A stretch of 64,000 bases of DNA from Oxalobacter aliiformigenes (GTDB lineage Bacteria > Pseudomonadota > Gammaproteobacteria > Burkholderiales > Burkholderiaceae_D), in assembly GCF_027116575.1 (NCBI RefSeq), contig NZ_CP098252.1, positions 1,116,001 through 1,180,000 of the forward strand, given 5' to 3'. The notes beneath the pieces were generated by a model. It worked only from the letters and a program-made list of their open reading frames with translations, made no database searches and was not told the origin of the DNA. A program made the position numbers and the translations under genes. This document shows, piece by piece, positions 27,503 to 36,581 of the stretch (the first letter of the stretch is position 1; each line of letters starts with the position of its first letter).

Positions 27503-27736
27503 CCGGTCGCAAAACGCGTGAAGTCCGGACATGACATGGATTTTTCCCGGCGGGCGACAGGACGGATGACATGGGCGGAACAGTGATGGAACAATCAGGT
27601 TGTCCGGGCAAAAGTGACTGGTGATGGGAAAGAACGTACCCTGTTCAATTTTGTTACCGGTGTTGCTGCCCGTGCAAGGAATTGCTTCGCCAGTGATCGC
27701 AATCCTGTTTCGGTTTTGTGCCAGACGGTTTTGCAT

Positions 27737-27780
27737 ATTGTCCGGTATTCTATTGAATCGACTCTGGAATACCGGACAAT
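27737..27780. repeat. perfect 14-bp inverted repeat
   Basis: ATTGTCCGGTATTC at 27737-27750 and its exact complement at 27767-27780 are separated by 16 bases. The repeat lies just past the 3-prime end of the minus-strand YadA-like gene. A T tract is lacking on either side, so it could be a terminator of unusual kind or an operator. Confidence 0.7.
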
Positions 27781-27794
27781 CACGTTAAATCAGA

Positions 27795-28202
27795 TCAAAA
27801 GGATAATGCGGTACCGGCACCGTAAGTTGCGGAGCTGCCGGATTTACCCGCACTTGCCTTGAATGTCAGGCTGTCATTTGCCCGGATGCTGGCACCGGTC
27901 GCCAGAGCGTTTTCGCCTTCGAAGTTACCGACACCCATCCCCACGGCGAAACGTTTGCCCTCTTCAACCGTCGGGATGTTGGCAATGGCTGTAACCGCTG
28001 CAATCCCCCGGTAGGATGTTTCCTTGACATCGCTCAGACGACCATCGACAGTGGAAAAACGGCTGCTTTCCACATCCTGGATTGCTGTCTGGTTATTATT
28101 GGTATTGATGGCCTGCATGTTATGCTGAACAACCATACTATGAGCATTTGTCATCGAAAACACCGTTATGCTGATCAGACCGGCTATCAGACTTTTTTTC
28201 AT
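27795..28202 (-). CDS. minimal YadA-anchor (trimeric autotransporter-like) protein
   Basis: A 135-residue protein with a full signal peptide (MKKSLIAGLISITVFSMTNA), about 30 residues of short coiled stalk (NTNNNQTAIQDVESSRFSTV) and a complete YadA-type membrane anchor (SYRGIAAVTAIANIP to YGAGTALSF). It has no head or passenger. The start at 28202 is supported by a GGGAAAAAA ribosome binding site; a longer frame upstream adds nothing. Known trimeric autotransporters carry hundreds to thousands of extra residues, so this is either a deletion product kept in expression or a small trimeric outer-membrane pore. It diverges from autotransporter 4 across 280 bp containing the operator palindrome. 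Confidence 0.83.
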   Translation of the reverse strand: MKKSLIAGLISITVFSMTNAHSMVVQHNMQAINTNNNQTAIQDVESSRFSTVDGRLSDVKETSYRGIAAVTAIANIPTVEEGKRFAVGMGVGNFEGENALATGASIRANDSLTFKASAGKSGSSATYGAGTALSF

Positions 28203-28411
28203 ATTTTTTCCCTTTCTGTTTTGCAAAATGAAAGTCAGGAAACACGCCAAGTCCGTTTGTAGCCAGAAGGGTCTTCAAGATACAAGTAACCAATTGATTT
28301 TTAATGATTTATGGTAATTAAAGAGATGAAATGTCTTTTGGAGAACTATTGAGAGATACAAAAAAGTTGTTTAGTATTAACAGGTTGGGAATGGCAAAGA
28401 TGTTTTGAAAG

Positions 28412-28433
28412 TCCGCTAATGGCTATTAGCGGA
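28412..28433. promoter_or_regulatory. operator-like palindrome upstream of autotransporter 4
   Basis: TCCGCTAAT, GGCT, ATTAGCGGA: a perfect 9-bp palindrome of the same 22-bp class as those before autotransporters 1-3. It ends 49 bp before the ATG at 28483. No clear distal partner was found; a weak half-site-like stretch occurs near 28377. It may also act on the divergent YadA-like gene. Confidence 0.68.
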
Positions 28434-28482
28434 CATCGGGAGCGGGGAGTGAGTCGAACCATGTTGTGTCAGGAGAAATACG

Positions 28483-30763
28483 ATGAAAAGAAAGAAGACA
28501 GCTATAGCAGCTGCGATTGCCATGCTGGTTGGCGGGCCGGTTTTTTCCGGTGAAATCGCTGATTTGGGCGGACGGGATCCCGTTTTTGCGGCGGAAACGG
28601 CATTGCCCGCCAACCCCGGGTTTACGGACTGGGCCGGCGGCGTCAACTGGAAAATGAGCGGAAATGAGAAATTGGAACTCCGGGCAGCGGGTAGGATGTA
28701 TTTCAGTGATGATGCAGCATTCGAGCAATACAATGGAAAGGAAACGGTGAATGGTAACGGCAATTCTGTCCGGATCATGTCGGAGGGAGGGGGATCAGGC
28801 TATTATCCGGTTTCCCTGCTGGGTGCCTTAAAGAAAAACTCGACGGAAGTCAAAGGGCCCGAGGTGACCCTGACGAATTTCGACACGGTTTTCATTGCCC
28901 GAGAGGTACCTGGAGCCACAGTTCATGTGGGAGAGGGGAGCGTCCCTGTCTGTCGGTGCCAGACAGTTCATCAGCTCGGGCGGGCAGTTGTATGTGGCTG
29001 GTGCCGGATCGCTGGCTCTGGGGAGCGGGGATGATAAAATGGATTTTGTATATGTCGGCGGCGGTACGGCGGCATTATCGGTCAATAATTACGTAACGAG
29101 CAGCATCAGTATTCCGGGCAAGCTAGAAATTCATGCGAAAAAGGCGGTTTTCGAGGGAAACGGGGGAGATGAACAGGGCAAGGAGACGATTGCGGTAGCT
29201 GGTGGCCAGCTGGTACTGGATGTCGATGATGTTTCGGTGAACGGCAATATCCGCGTTGGCATTAGCAGTAGCGGTGTCGCTTCTGGGACGGACAAAAGCG
29301 GGTCTTCCGTGACGATCGGCAGCGATGACGCTTTTGTCAGGATAACCGGCGATGTAGCGGTCAGTTCGGCGGGCGGTTCGCTGGCTGTCAATATGTCAGG
29401 AGAAGCGTCTTCCTTTACCGGGACGGTGACAGAAGTGATGGCAAAGGACGATCAGGGACAGGAAATCGTGAATAGTATGGCTGGTACCCGTTTCACAGCC
29501 GGAGACGGAGCGACGATTCATTTGACGGGTGACAGTGCGATCAGGTCGGTAACGTCAAATGGCGCAATCATCAATACCGGAACAAACACCCTGAAAATAG
29601 GAGAACTCGTCAACCGTGAAAAAGGAACCGCAATCATAACCAGTTCCGCAAAAGCAGACCAGATCAACATCACCCACAATAGCGGAGAAGGATTGAATGT
29701 CATCCTGTCTCAGGAAGCGGCAGAGCTAAATGGCGATGCACAAGCCATGGCATCGGTCCTTAATATCGGGCAATCCGATTCCCCTTACACCATCACTGCC
29801 CGGGAAAATACCCTCATAGGAAACAGCACTTTAATATTGAACCCTGACGGAACAATTGCCTCCTATACAGAACAGAAAAACACCGTAACAGACAGCCTGC
29901 AAAAAATAGGAGCGATGAACTTTCTGACCTTCCGTGCGCAAACCAACGACGTATCCAAACGCATGGGAGATTTGCGCAGCATGCCGCAAAGTGACGGCAT
30001 GTGGGCCAGAGCAGTTGCCGGACAAAGCGAATACAAGAGCATCCACAACACCTACCAGACATTACAAATCGGAGGAGACAAAAGAATCGGAAACATCTAT
30101 GTGGGAGGAACCGCCAGCTACACAGACGGAGAAGGCAAACTCGACAACGGCAGTACAGACGACAAAAACTGGAGCTTCGGCCTGTACGGAGGCTGGATAG
30201 CAGATGACGGCCAATATGTAGACATCATCATCAAAAGACACAAACTCGACACCGACTTTGACCTGCACACCCAGAGCGGGACAGGCGTAAACGGGCGCTA
30301 CCACACATGGGGAACCAGTGCCTCAGTCGAATACGGCTGGAGACTGGGCATAGCCGACACCGACTACTACATAGAACCGCAAGCCGAACTCATGATAGGA
30401 CACCTGAACGGAGTCAGCCACACAACAAACGTCGGGACAAACATCAAACAGGAAGGCATAGACACCGCCGTGGGAAGAGTGGGAATCGCGGCCGGATGGA
30501 TATCGCCGGAAAAGACAGGAAGCGCCTACCTCAAAGCCAGCGTCCTGCATGACTGGGAAGGAGACGCCAAAACCCGGGTCAGCAACAAAAAAGCCATGCG
30601 CAGCTACACGGAAGACATGGGAGGAACATGGGGAGAATTTGCGCTGGGAGGAACCTGGAACATCAACAAGAGTCTGGCGGCGTACGGAGAAGTCGAAACC
30701 ACGGCAGGCAACCCGGTCAGAACCACCTATCAGGTCAGCGGAGGCATCCGGTACAGCTTCTGA
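28483..30763 (+). pseudogene. classical autotransporter 4, frameshifted in the passenger
   Basis: An AGGAG-preceded ATG at 28483 begins a signal peptide (TAIAAAIAMLVGGPVFSGE) and passenger that read to the stop at 29034. From about 28940 the correct continuation is in another frame (ASLSVGARQFISSGGQLYVA onwards) and runs to 30763. Dropping one base in the purine stretch GAGAGGGGAGCG near 28932-28943 restores GEGASLSVGARQ. The remainder is intact: passenger to about 29900, then a beta-domain (TNDVSKRMGDLRSMPQSDG) to the terminal SGGIRYSF, almost identical to that of autotransporter 2. It could be an inactivated gene, a phase-variable state or a sequence error. A full product would have about 759 residues. 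Confidence 0.82.
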
Positions 30764-30837
30764 CATGAGACAAACGGAAAAACCGGATATCCGTCAAACG
30801 GAAAACGGTTGAGGGATAAACCGGCCTTTCCTCTTGA

Positions 30838-30870
30838 CCCCGCTTCCCCGATGGGGGCGGGGTTTTCATT
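30838..30870 (+). terminator. rho-independent terminator after autotransporter 4
   Basis: CCCCGC-TTCCCC-GAT-GGGGG-CGGGG forms a strong hairpin followed by TTTTCATTTTT. It resembles the terminator of autotransporter 2 in stem sequence. From here to 31093 no gene is seen. Confidence 0.82.
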
Positions 30871-31093
30871 TTTGCCTGTATGCCCCGTTTCGTACCCGAA
30901 AACGGGGATTGTGACAGGTATTTTCTGTCGCGGCGGAAAACGGACGGCAGTCGGGGGAATATGGCGTGTCATTTAAGGGCCGTGTTTCCGATTTTTATCA
31001 AATGGCGCTCGCGATGCCTGTTGTAGCATGCCTGAAAATGATGGTTCGTTTTGATTGTTCAATCTGATGTTTTTTCAACAGGAAGGATTTCTT

Positions 31094-31606
31094 ATGCGCA
31101 ACAGCACTCGTGGATTGTTACTGGCGGCTTCTTTGGTGCTGGCCGGTTCGGCTTTTGCCGCTCCCGCCGGCGGTATCGTCGAACGCCCTCCCGTCCAGCA
31201 GGGTTACGGTACCGGTCCTTATGGCGGTTATGGCCCGGTCGGTCCGGCGACTTCTCCGGCGGTGGTCGTTCCGTATCTGGCACCTGGCGGCATTACTGTC
31301 TATCCGCTTTCCCAAAGCAACAATACGGTCAAGCCGGGTCCGAACAGTACGGTCAAGGTCAATTATCGCGGCTGGCTCGCCAATGGTACCGAATTCGACA
31401 GTTCGTATTCCCGCGGACAGCCTGCCGTGTTCGAGCTGAACAAGACGATTCCCTGTTGGCAGCAGGGCCTGCAAACCGTTCCGGTCGGCAGCAAGGTGAA
31501 ACTGGTCTGCCCGCCATCGACGGCTTACGGGGCCAACCAGGTCGGCAATATTCCGCCCAACAGCACGCTGACTTATGAAATCGATTTGCTGGAAGTATCG
31601 AACTGA
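31094..31606 (+). CDS. periplasmic FKBP-type peptidyl-prolyl isomerase
   Basis: A 170-residue exported protein: signal peptide MRNSTRGLLLAASLVLAGSAFA, a Pro/Gly/Tyr-rich linker to about residue 65, then one FKBP domain (TVKVNYRGWLANGTEFDSSY, FELNKTIPCWQQGLQTVPVG, YGANQVGNIPPNSTLTYEID). It catalyses prolyl cis-trans isomerisation and probably acts as a folding helper in the periplasm, useful to the many autotransporters nearby, though that link is inferred. Two Cys in the domain could form a disulphide. The ATG at 31094 has CAGGAAGGA upstream. A terminator follows, so it is a single-gene unit. Confidence 0.92.
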   Translation: MRNSTRGLLLAASLVLAGSAFAAPAGGIVERPPVQQGYGTGPYGGYGPVGPATSPAVVVPYLAPGGITVYPLSQSNNTVKPGPNSTVKVNYRGWLANGTEFDSSYSRGQPAVFELNKTIPCWQQGLQTVPVGSKVKLVCPPSTAYGANQVGNIPPNSTLTYEIDLLEVSN

Positions 31607-31624
31607 ACGGTGTTTTTCGGGATC

Positions 31625-31657
31625 GATGGCGCTCCGTTTCGGTGCGCCATTTTTTTT
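31625..31657 (+). terminator. rho-independent terminator after the FKBP gene
   Basis: ATGGCGC at 31625-31631 pairs with GCGCCAT at 31644-31650, extended inwards by CCG/CGG, and runs into eight T residues. Confidence 0.88.
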
Positions 31658-32084
31658 GCGCCCGAAATAGCCAAAAGGTTGCTGAGGGCTCGCTGGATGG
31701 TTCGTGCGGTGACGGATGGTGTGGCTGACGGAAACAGTGGTGCCGGTTTGTTCGGCTGGTGCCGGTACTGTTTGCCGGAGGGAAGCATGCCGGGACATTT
31801 CCGTCCTTTTTCGTGACGGACGCATGAAGGCGGCAGGGTCCGGATTGTCCGGTATATGGCGGACTGAACGGCGGCTTGCGGCCGTCATGCCGGAAAACGG
31901 CATAACCGGAGGAAAACCGTCCGGAGCAGGCCGGAACCTGCCGTTGTCGCGGTGGCTTCCGCCTGACGATGGGGTGTTTTGCAAGTGATGGAACGGCCCG
32001 TTTTTTTCCGGGGAAACGGCCCGGCGTTTTGGCCGTGCCGTGTCGGAAAACGGTTTGTATCCTGCCGGCATGGCACGCCGGCTG
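31658..32084. other. gene-free stretch
   Basis: No frame of about 430 bases here resembles a protein. Confidence 0.45.
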
Positions 32085-32270
32085 TCATGGCAGGGCGGCA
32101 AAGCCGGTATGGTAGGGACAAGGTTTGTCTGGTACGGTCAGACTGGCATAAGGGATCGGGTTGACGTATCCGGTCTGGCCGGAAGGCATCAATCCGGTCG
32201 GCCGGTTGAACACGAGCATGGCAAGCAGGCAGCCGATGGAGAAAGCGATCACAAATGTCCGGTTAATCAT
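32085..32270 (-). CDS. small membrane-anchored hypothetical protein
   Basis: A 61-residue protein (MINRTFVIAFSIGCLLAMLV, then FNRPTGLMPSGQTGYVNPIP) with one N-terminal hydrophobic segment and a short Pro-rich tail. The segment may be a signal anchor or a lipoprotein-like signal without a clear lipobox. The start at 32270 has AAAGGAAACTG upstream; an in-frame extension to 32402 looks non-coding. It is not recognised as a known family. Confidence 0.55.
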   Translation of the reverse strand: MINRTFVIAFSIGCLLAMLVFNRPTGLMPSGQTGYVNPIPYASLTVPDKPCPYHTGFAALP

Positions 32271-32703
32271 GTCAGTTTCCTTTGCCGGTGAAAACATTCG
32301 TTCAGGTATTTCGGGATAGTAGTGTTCACTATAAGGCAAAAACCGGTTTTTATCCACTATTAAATAAATATTTTTACTTGAAGTAAAAATATGCGTGAAC
32401 AAGACTGTCCCGCAGATGGTACAGGGCAGACAGAAGCGGAAGATGCGGATTTTTTCGCGATATCACCGGGGATCACGGTATTTCCGGATCGATACCGGAG
32501 TACCGGGCCAGCAGCAGGATGACGATGGATGGGGAAAAGACGGTTTTTGGCATGTTCGGGTATGCTCTGGAAGATTCCGGATGAATGCATTCCATTTCAA
32601 GGGGAGAACAGGGCATTGCCAAGGGAACGGGAGAACGGACCGTGTCGCAGGGACGAAACGGTCCGGATGAGGTAAATAGTGTGTCTTGCCGTGTCCGGTT
32701 CTG
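32271..32703. other. gene-free, partly AT-rich stretch
   Basis: The AT-rich segment 32330-32400 lies just upstream of the small membrane protein gene and is the likely promoter region for it. No gene is seen. Confidence 0.4.
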
Positions 32704-33870
32704 TCAGGGGGACGGGAAGCGGACCTGTACGGGAGTCAGCCGGTTGCAGGTGGTGCCGTCGCCCAGCTGTCCGGCGTCGTTTTCGCCCCAGCTCCAGACG
32801 GTGCCGTCTTTTTTCAGGGCAAGCGCGTGGCGGGGGCCGGTGGCGATTTCGACGACGTCATCCATCAGGTGGACGGGTTTCGTCCAGTTTCCGTCAACGG
32901 TTTCGGTCACGGGGCCGATGCCGTATGCCCAGACGGAACCGTCTTTTTTCAGGATGAGGGCGCCGGCTTCCCCGACGACGATATCGGCGACGTTATTGAC
33001 GAAGCCGACCCTGACCGGCAGGGTTTTGGGTTCGAGTGTCGTGTACCGGCGTCCCGGCAGGCTGGCGTTGGCGAATCCCCAGACGTAGAGGTTGCCGTCA
33101 TCGGTGACGGCGAAGCTGGCCAGGTTTTTGGTGGCGAGTTTGACGACGGGCCGGGATTCCAGTGCGGCGATGTTGGCCTTGTAGGGCCGGTTCTGCGCGA
33201 TGCGGGAACCGGTCGCCAGTGCGCCGGAATCGTTTTTGCCCCAGACCCAGAGGCTGCGGTCTTCCCGGAGCGCCAGGGTGTGGGTGGCCGATGAGCTGAC
33301 GCGCTTGACGAGATCCATGACTTTTTGCGGTTCGTCGGTGTTGCCGCCGGTTTCCTCGCCGGGCATTTCCTCGCCGCGTGACGGGTTGGGTTTGCCCCAT
33401 GTCCACAGGGTGGAGGAGGTGTCGATGGCGAACGGGGTGTCATAGCCGGGGGCGATGGCACGGATATCGGACATGATCGGCATGGGTTCGATGACCGGGG
33501 TGTCGGAGAACAGGCCGATCTGGCCGGCCTGGCTGTCGCCCCAGCCGTAGAGGGTGCCGTTGCAGTCGATGTAAAACGATGTCCGGGAGGCATCGCCGGC
33601 CGCGGCGACGCAGGCGTTGTCGGCCACTTTCACGGGGGTGGCGCTGGATCGGTTGCGGTAGCGGGAGTCGCCCCATGCCCAGAGCCGCCCTTCGCTGTCG
33701 ATGAAGAGGCTGTGTTTCAGGCCGGCGGCCAGACGGGTGTCCCGGGTGATTTCCTGTGCGTTTTCCACTTTTTCGGGGGGATGGTCGGTGGCCGATCTCA
33801 GGAGAAAGGCGAGGATAACGACGATGCAGACGATGATGAAGGCGATCAGAACGGGCAGTCGGTTTCGCAT
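32704..33870 (-). CDS. membrane-anchored RCC1-repeat (beta-propeller) protein
   Basis: A 388-residue protein with an N-terminal transmembrane or signal-anchor segment (VLIAFIIVCIVVILAFLL). About seven RCC1-like blades follow, visible from the recurring HSLFIDSEGRLWAWGDS, TFALDTS-type and HALALKKDGTVWSWGENDAG motifs. The propeller should face the periplasm or surface and bind a protein partner; bacterial RCC1 proteins have no single known function. The start at 33870 gives the anchor directly, although its ribosome binding site is weak. It is a relative of the RCC1 protein at 38806 but has no C-terminal extra domain. Confidence 0.87.
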   Translation of the reverse strand: MRNRLPVLIAFIIVCIVVILAFLLRSATDHPPEKVENAQEITRDTRLAAGLKHSLFIDSEGRLWAWGDSRYRNRSSATPVKVADNACVAAAGDASRTSFYIDCNGTLYGWGDSQAGQIGLFSDTPVIEPMPIMSDIRAIAPGYDTPFAIDTSSTLWTWGKPNPSRGEEMPGEETGGNTDEPQKVMDLVKRVSSSATHTLALREDRSLWVWGKNDSGALATGSRIAQNRPYKANIAALESRPVVKLATKNLASFAVTDDGNLYVWGFANASLPGRRYTTLEPKTLPVRVGFVNNVADIVVGEAGALILKKDGSVWAYGIGPVTETVDGNWTKPVHLMDDVVEIATGPRHALALKKDGTVWSWGENDAGQLGDGTTCNRLTPVQVRFPSP

Positions 33871-34276
33871 GGCAGTAATTCGTTGATCTCGAGGTTCCGG
33901 GTCAGGCAGACGGTTTTTCTTTTTTTCCAAGGATACGTCATTTTGACGTTTTCGTTTCCGTTTTTCCGCAGGGGAAAGGAATTTTTTTGCAGGGTGGGGA
34001 AACCGGAAAGGAAAAGGTTCTTCTCCCGTGGCGAAAGGGGGACGTTTTCCGGTTGTCGGGAGGCGGTTTCCGGATGGACGGACGAGCCCCGGGGTTGTCC
34101 CCGGACAGGGCAGCGGGCGGCACGGTGTCCCGGTGTTTGGACTGTATCCGGCCGGAGAGGGCCCGAAAATGGCGTGTCCGTCGGACAAGGAAAAAAACCG
34201 GGTGTTTTCGGGGGAGACGGTGACGGCTCTGCCGTCCGGGACAGGAGGTCAGCGTCCGGTGTCGGGGAGCGGGCGT
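33871..34276. other. gene-free stretch
   Basis: No frame with convincing coding signs in about 400 bases between two minus-strand genes. Confidence 0.4.
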
Positions 34277-35164
34277 TCAGGGCGGCATGCTGCCGTTTCG
34301 GGATTGTTTCCGGTAATTCGAGGGAGACAGACCGGTTTTTTCCCGGAAGCACTTGCCGAAGTGGCTGGTCTGTCCGAATCCGGTTTTCTGTGAAATGCCG
34401 GTGACGGGTTCATCCGTGTGCCGAAGCAGCGCGCAGGCTTTGGACAGGCGGTATTCCAGCAGGTACTGGTGGGGCGTGGTGTCCAGACTTGCCCTGAAGC
34501 ATCTCAGGCATTCCGATTTGCTGACATGGGCGCTTTTGGCCAGTTCATCGAGTGTGATGGCGGTGGCGTAGTGGTTTTCGATGTATTCGAGGAAACGTTT
34601 CATGCGCGAGGCGACCGGGTTGTGCGGTTTTTTCGCCGGGATGCCGATGTTTTTCAGCAGGTCGAGCCATAAAGAGGCGAGCAGGACAAGAACCTGATAG
34701 ACATGGAATGCATCCCGGTTTTTTTCCAGCCGGGACAATGTTTCCAGTTTTTCGAGTATCTGCCGGCCCCATCCGGTTTTCCGATCCAGCAGGCAGTAGG
34801 GAATTTCCGGATTTTCGACGATGCCTGTGACGAAATCTTTTGCCGGGGTGGCGGGATGGAAGGTCAGGAAGTACTCGGGGAAAAGGAAGCTGTTGTAGTG
34901 GCACGTGCCTTTTCTTCTGACATGGTGGACGACGTTCTTGTTGATGAAAATACCGTTTCCCCGGGGGATTTCCACGGTTTCTTCCAGTGTTTGCAGGGTG
35001 ATTTCGCCATCCGGCACGCAGATGAATTGCAGGTCCTCGTGCCAGTGCATGACCTGAAAGCCCGGATTTCTCGGGACGGCATTGTCGTTGACGACATCGA
35101 GCACCAGATAGGGAAAACCGGTATCACCGTTCAGGTTGGGGGAATGGATGTATGGGGTTTTCAT
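34277..35164 (-). CDS. AraC-family transcriptional regulator
   Basis: A 295-residue regulator. The N-terminal cupin-like sensing domain has HWHEDLQFICVPDGEITLQ and FINKNVVHHV. The C-terminal AraC double helix-turn-helix lies in about residues 192-290 (ITLDELAKSAHVSKSECLRC, then YRLSKACALLRHTDEPVTGI and GFGQTSHFGKCFREKTGLSP). It probably senses a small molecule and activates a nearby promoter; the divergent methyltransferase gene 530 bp away is the obvious candidate target. The start at 35164 is chosen as the point where family similarity begins. Confidence 0.9.
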   Translation of the reverse strand: MKTPYIHSPNLNGDTGFPYLVLDVVNDNAVPRNPGFQVMHWHEDLQFICVPDGEITLQTLEETVEIPRGNGIFINKNVVHHVRRKGTCHYNSFLFPEYFLTFHPATPAKDFVTGIVENPEIPYCLLDRKTGWGRQILEKLETLSRLEKNRDAFHVYQVLVLLASLWLDLLKNIGIPAKKPHNPVASRMKRFLEYIENHYATAITLDELAKSAHVSKSECLRCFRASLDTTPHQYLLEYRLSKACALLRHTDEPVTGISQKTGFGQTSHFGKCFREKTGLSPSNYRKQSRNGSMPP

Positions 35165-35693
35165 GATGATTCTGACGATTTTTCGATAAAATCCGGCAAT
35201 TTTCAGATATTTTTCCGTTATATGCGGTGATATTATCATAACCGGATACAGGAAGTCCGGACGGTGCCCCGGATGTGGCAGAGACGCGAAAGAGGGGATG
35301 ATGATTTTCTCGTGCGGCGTCCCGGCCCGGTCGTGCCGGGACGATGTGTCGGGGATCGGGGGCGGGAACTCGTGACGGTTTTGTGTCCGGACACAGGTGT
35401 CGGGTGGTTTTTCGATGCGGGATTGCGGAAGGCGGGAAAAAGTGACGGGGCTGGCCAAAAGGTATGGATTCCGTTGTGAAGGGTATCCGCGATACGGAAG
35501 CCGCGGGGCACGGGATGTGGCCGGAAGAAAGGCGAAAACGTTTTCCGGGGATCATGGAAGCAGCCGGCTTTTTCTGGCAGGGGGGCTTTCCTTTCCGGAT
35601 GATGGGGACAGGCCCGGGCCCGGCTGGCGAGGACGGAGAATCGCCGGAGCCGGCCGGGGAGCGGATGGTTTTTTTTGTGTCGGGAGAATGAGG
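35165..35693. other. divergent intergenic region
   Basis: The AT-rich part (35165-35245) next to the AraC gene likely holds its promoter. The remainder shows no gene; the frame of the downstream methyltransferase is open through it without similarity. Confidence 0.4.
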
Positions 35694-36581
35694 ATGAGTG
35701 CGGAGAATGCGGAAATTGTCCGGCGGTCTTTTTCGGTTCAGGCGGAAAATTTCGGGTCGGATGCCATGAATTTCACGAACAGGGATTATCTGGATGGCAT
35801 GGTTTCGCGACTGGATCTGGCCGGGACGGTCGCGGCGCTCGAGGTGGCGGCCGGCACCTGTGCCTGCGCCTGTGCCGTTTCGCCTTTTGTGCGGACGATG
35901 ACCTGTCTGGATGTCACGGATGAAATGCTGGAGGCCGGACGGGAGTATGCCTGCCAAAAAGGACTGGACAATATGGTTTTCGTCCGGGGGGATGTTTGCG
36001 ATCTGCCGTTTCCGGACGAGAGTTTCGATCTGGTGCTGTCGCGGCTGGCGTTTCATCATTTTGTGGATATCGATACGCCGTTTCGGGAGATGAGGCGGGT
36101 TCTGAGGCCGGGGGGCCAGCTGGTTCTGATCGATATGGAGGCGGCCGGGGAAGAATGCCGCGACATCCGGGACGGAATCGAGCGGATGCGCGATGTTTCC
36201 CATGTCCGGAATTTGTCACGGCAGGAGATTTTGGCCCTTTTTGAAAAATACGGTTTGCCGGTGACGTATTGCGGAAGCAGGCATGTTCCCGTGTCGCTGG
36301 AGAGCTGGCTTGGGCTGACGAAAGTGCCGGAGGAGACGGGAAAAAGAATCGCCGCCCTGATGCAGGAAGATATCTGCGGGGGCGACAGGACGGGGTTCGA
36401 ACCGTACCGTGACGGGGATGGAAGGATATGTTTCAGCCAGAAATGGCTGATGACGGTCGGGATCAAAAAGGAGCCGGAAAAGGTGCTGCCGGGCGGCGGA
36501 CGGATCGCCGGCGGACAGGAAAAGCCGGTTTTGGGCAGGGCCGGATCGTGTCGTCCGGGAGAAGGCGCAGTGTTGCGGTGA
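35694..36581 (+). CDS. class I SAM-dependent methyltransferase
   Basis: A 295-residue UbiE/Methyltransf_11-like enzyme: LEVAAGTCACACAVS takes the place of SAM motif I, followed by MTCLDVTDEMLEAG, DVCDLPFPDESFDLVLSRLA and MRRVLRPGGQLVLIDME. It is unusual in that motif I is AAGTC-A-CACA instead of the Gly-rich GxGxG; a first glycine is retained. The C-terminal 40 residues are Gly/Lys-rich and probably disordered. The start at 35694 is preferred over the ATG at 35688 because the GGGAG element is then correctly spaced. It is divergent from an AraC regulator. Substrate unknown. Confidence 0.85.
   Translation: MSAENAEIVRRSFSVQAENFGSDAMNFTNRDYLDGMVSRLDLAGTVAALEVAAGTCACACAVSPFVRTMTCLDVTDEMLEAGREYACQKGLDNMVFVRGDVCDLPFPDESFDLVLSRLAFHHFVDIDTPFREMRRVLRPGGQLVLIDMEAAGEECRDIRDGIERMRDVSHVRNLSRQEILALFEKYGLPVTYCGSRHVPVSLESWLGLTKVPEETGKRIAALMQEDICGGDRTGFEPYRDGDGRICFSQKWLMTVGIKKEPEKVLPGGGRIAGGQEKPVLGRAGSCRPGEGAVLR

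Noticed and set aside
34277..35164. Idea that the AraC regulator is the autotransporter regulator
   Set aside because: No copy of the palindrome near its gene or its divergent neighbour, and AraC proteins usually bind direct repeats.
36388..36405. GGGTTCGAACC, like a tRNA T-arm
   Set aside because: Lies inside the methyltransferase coding sequence and no cloverleaf can be drawn.
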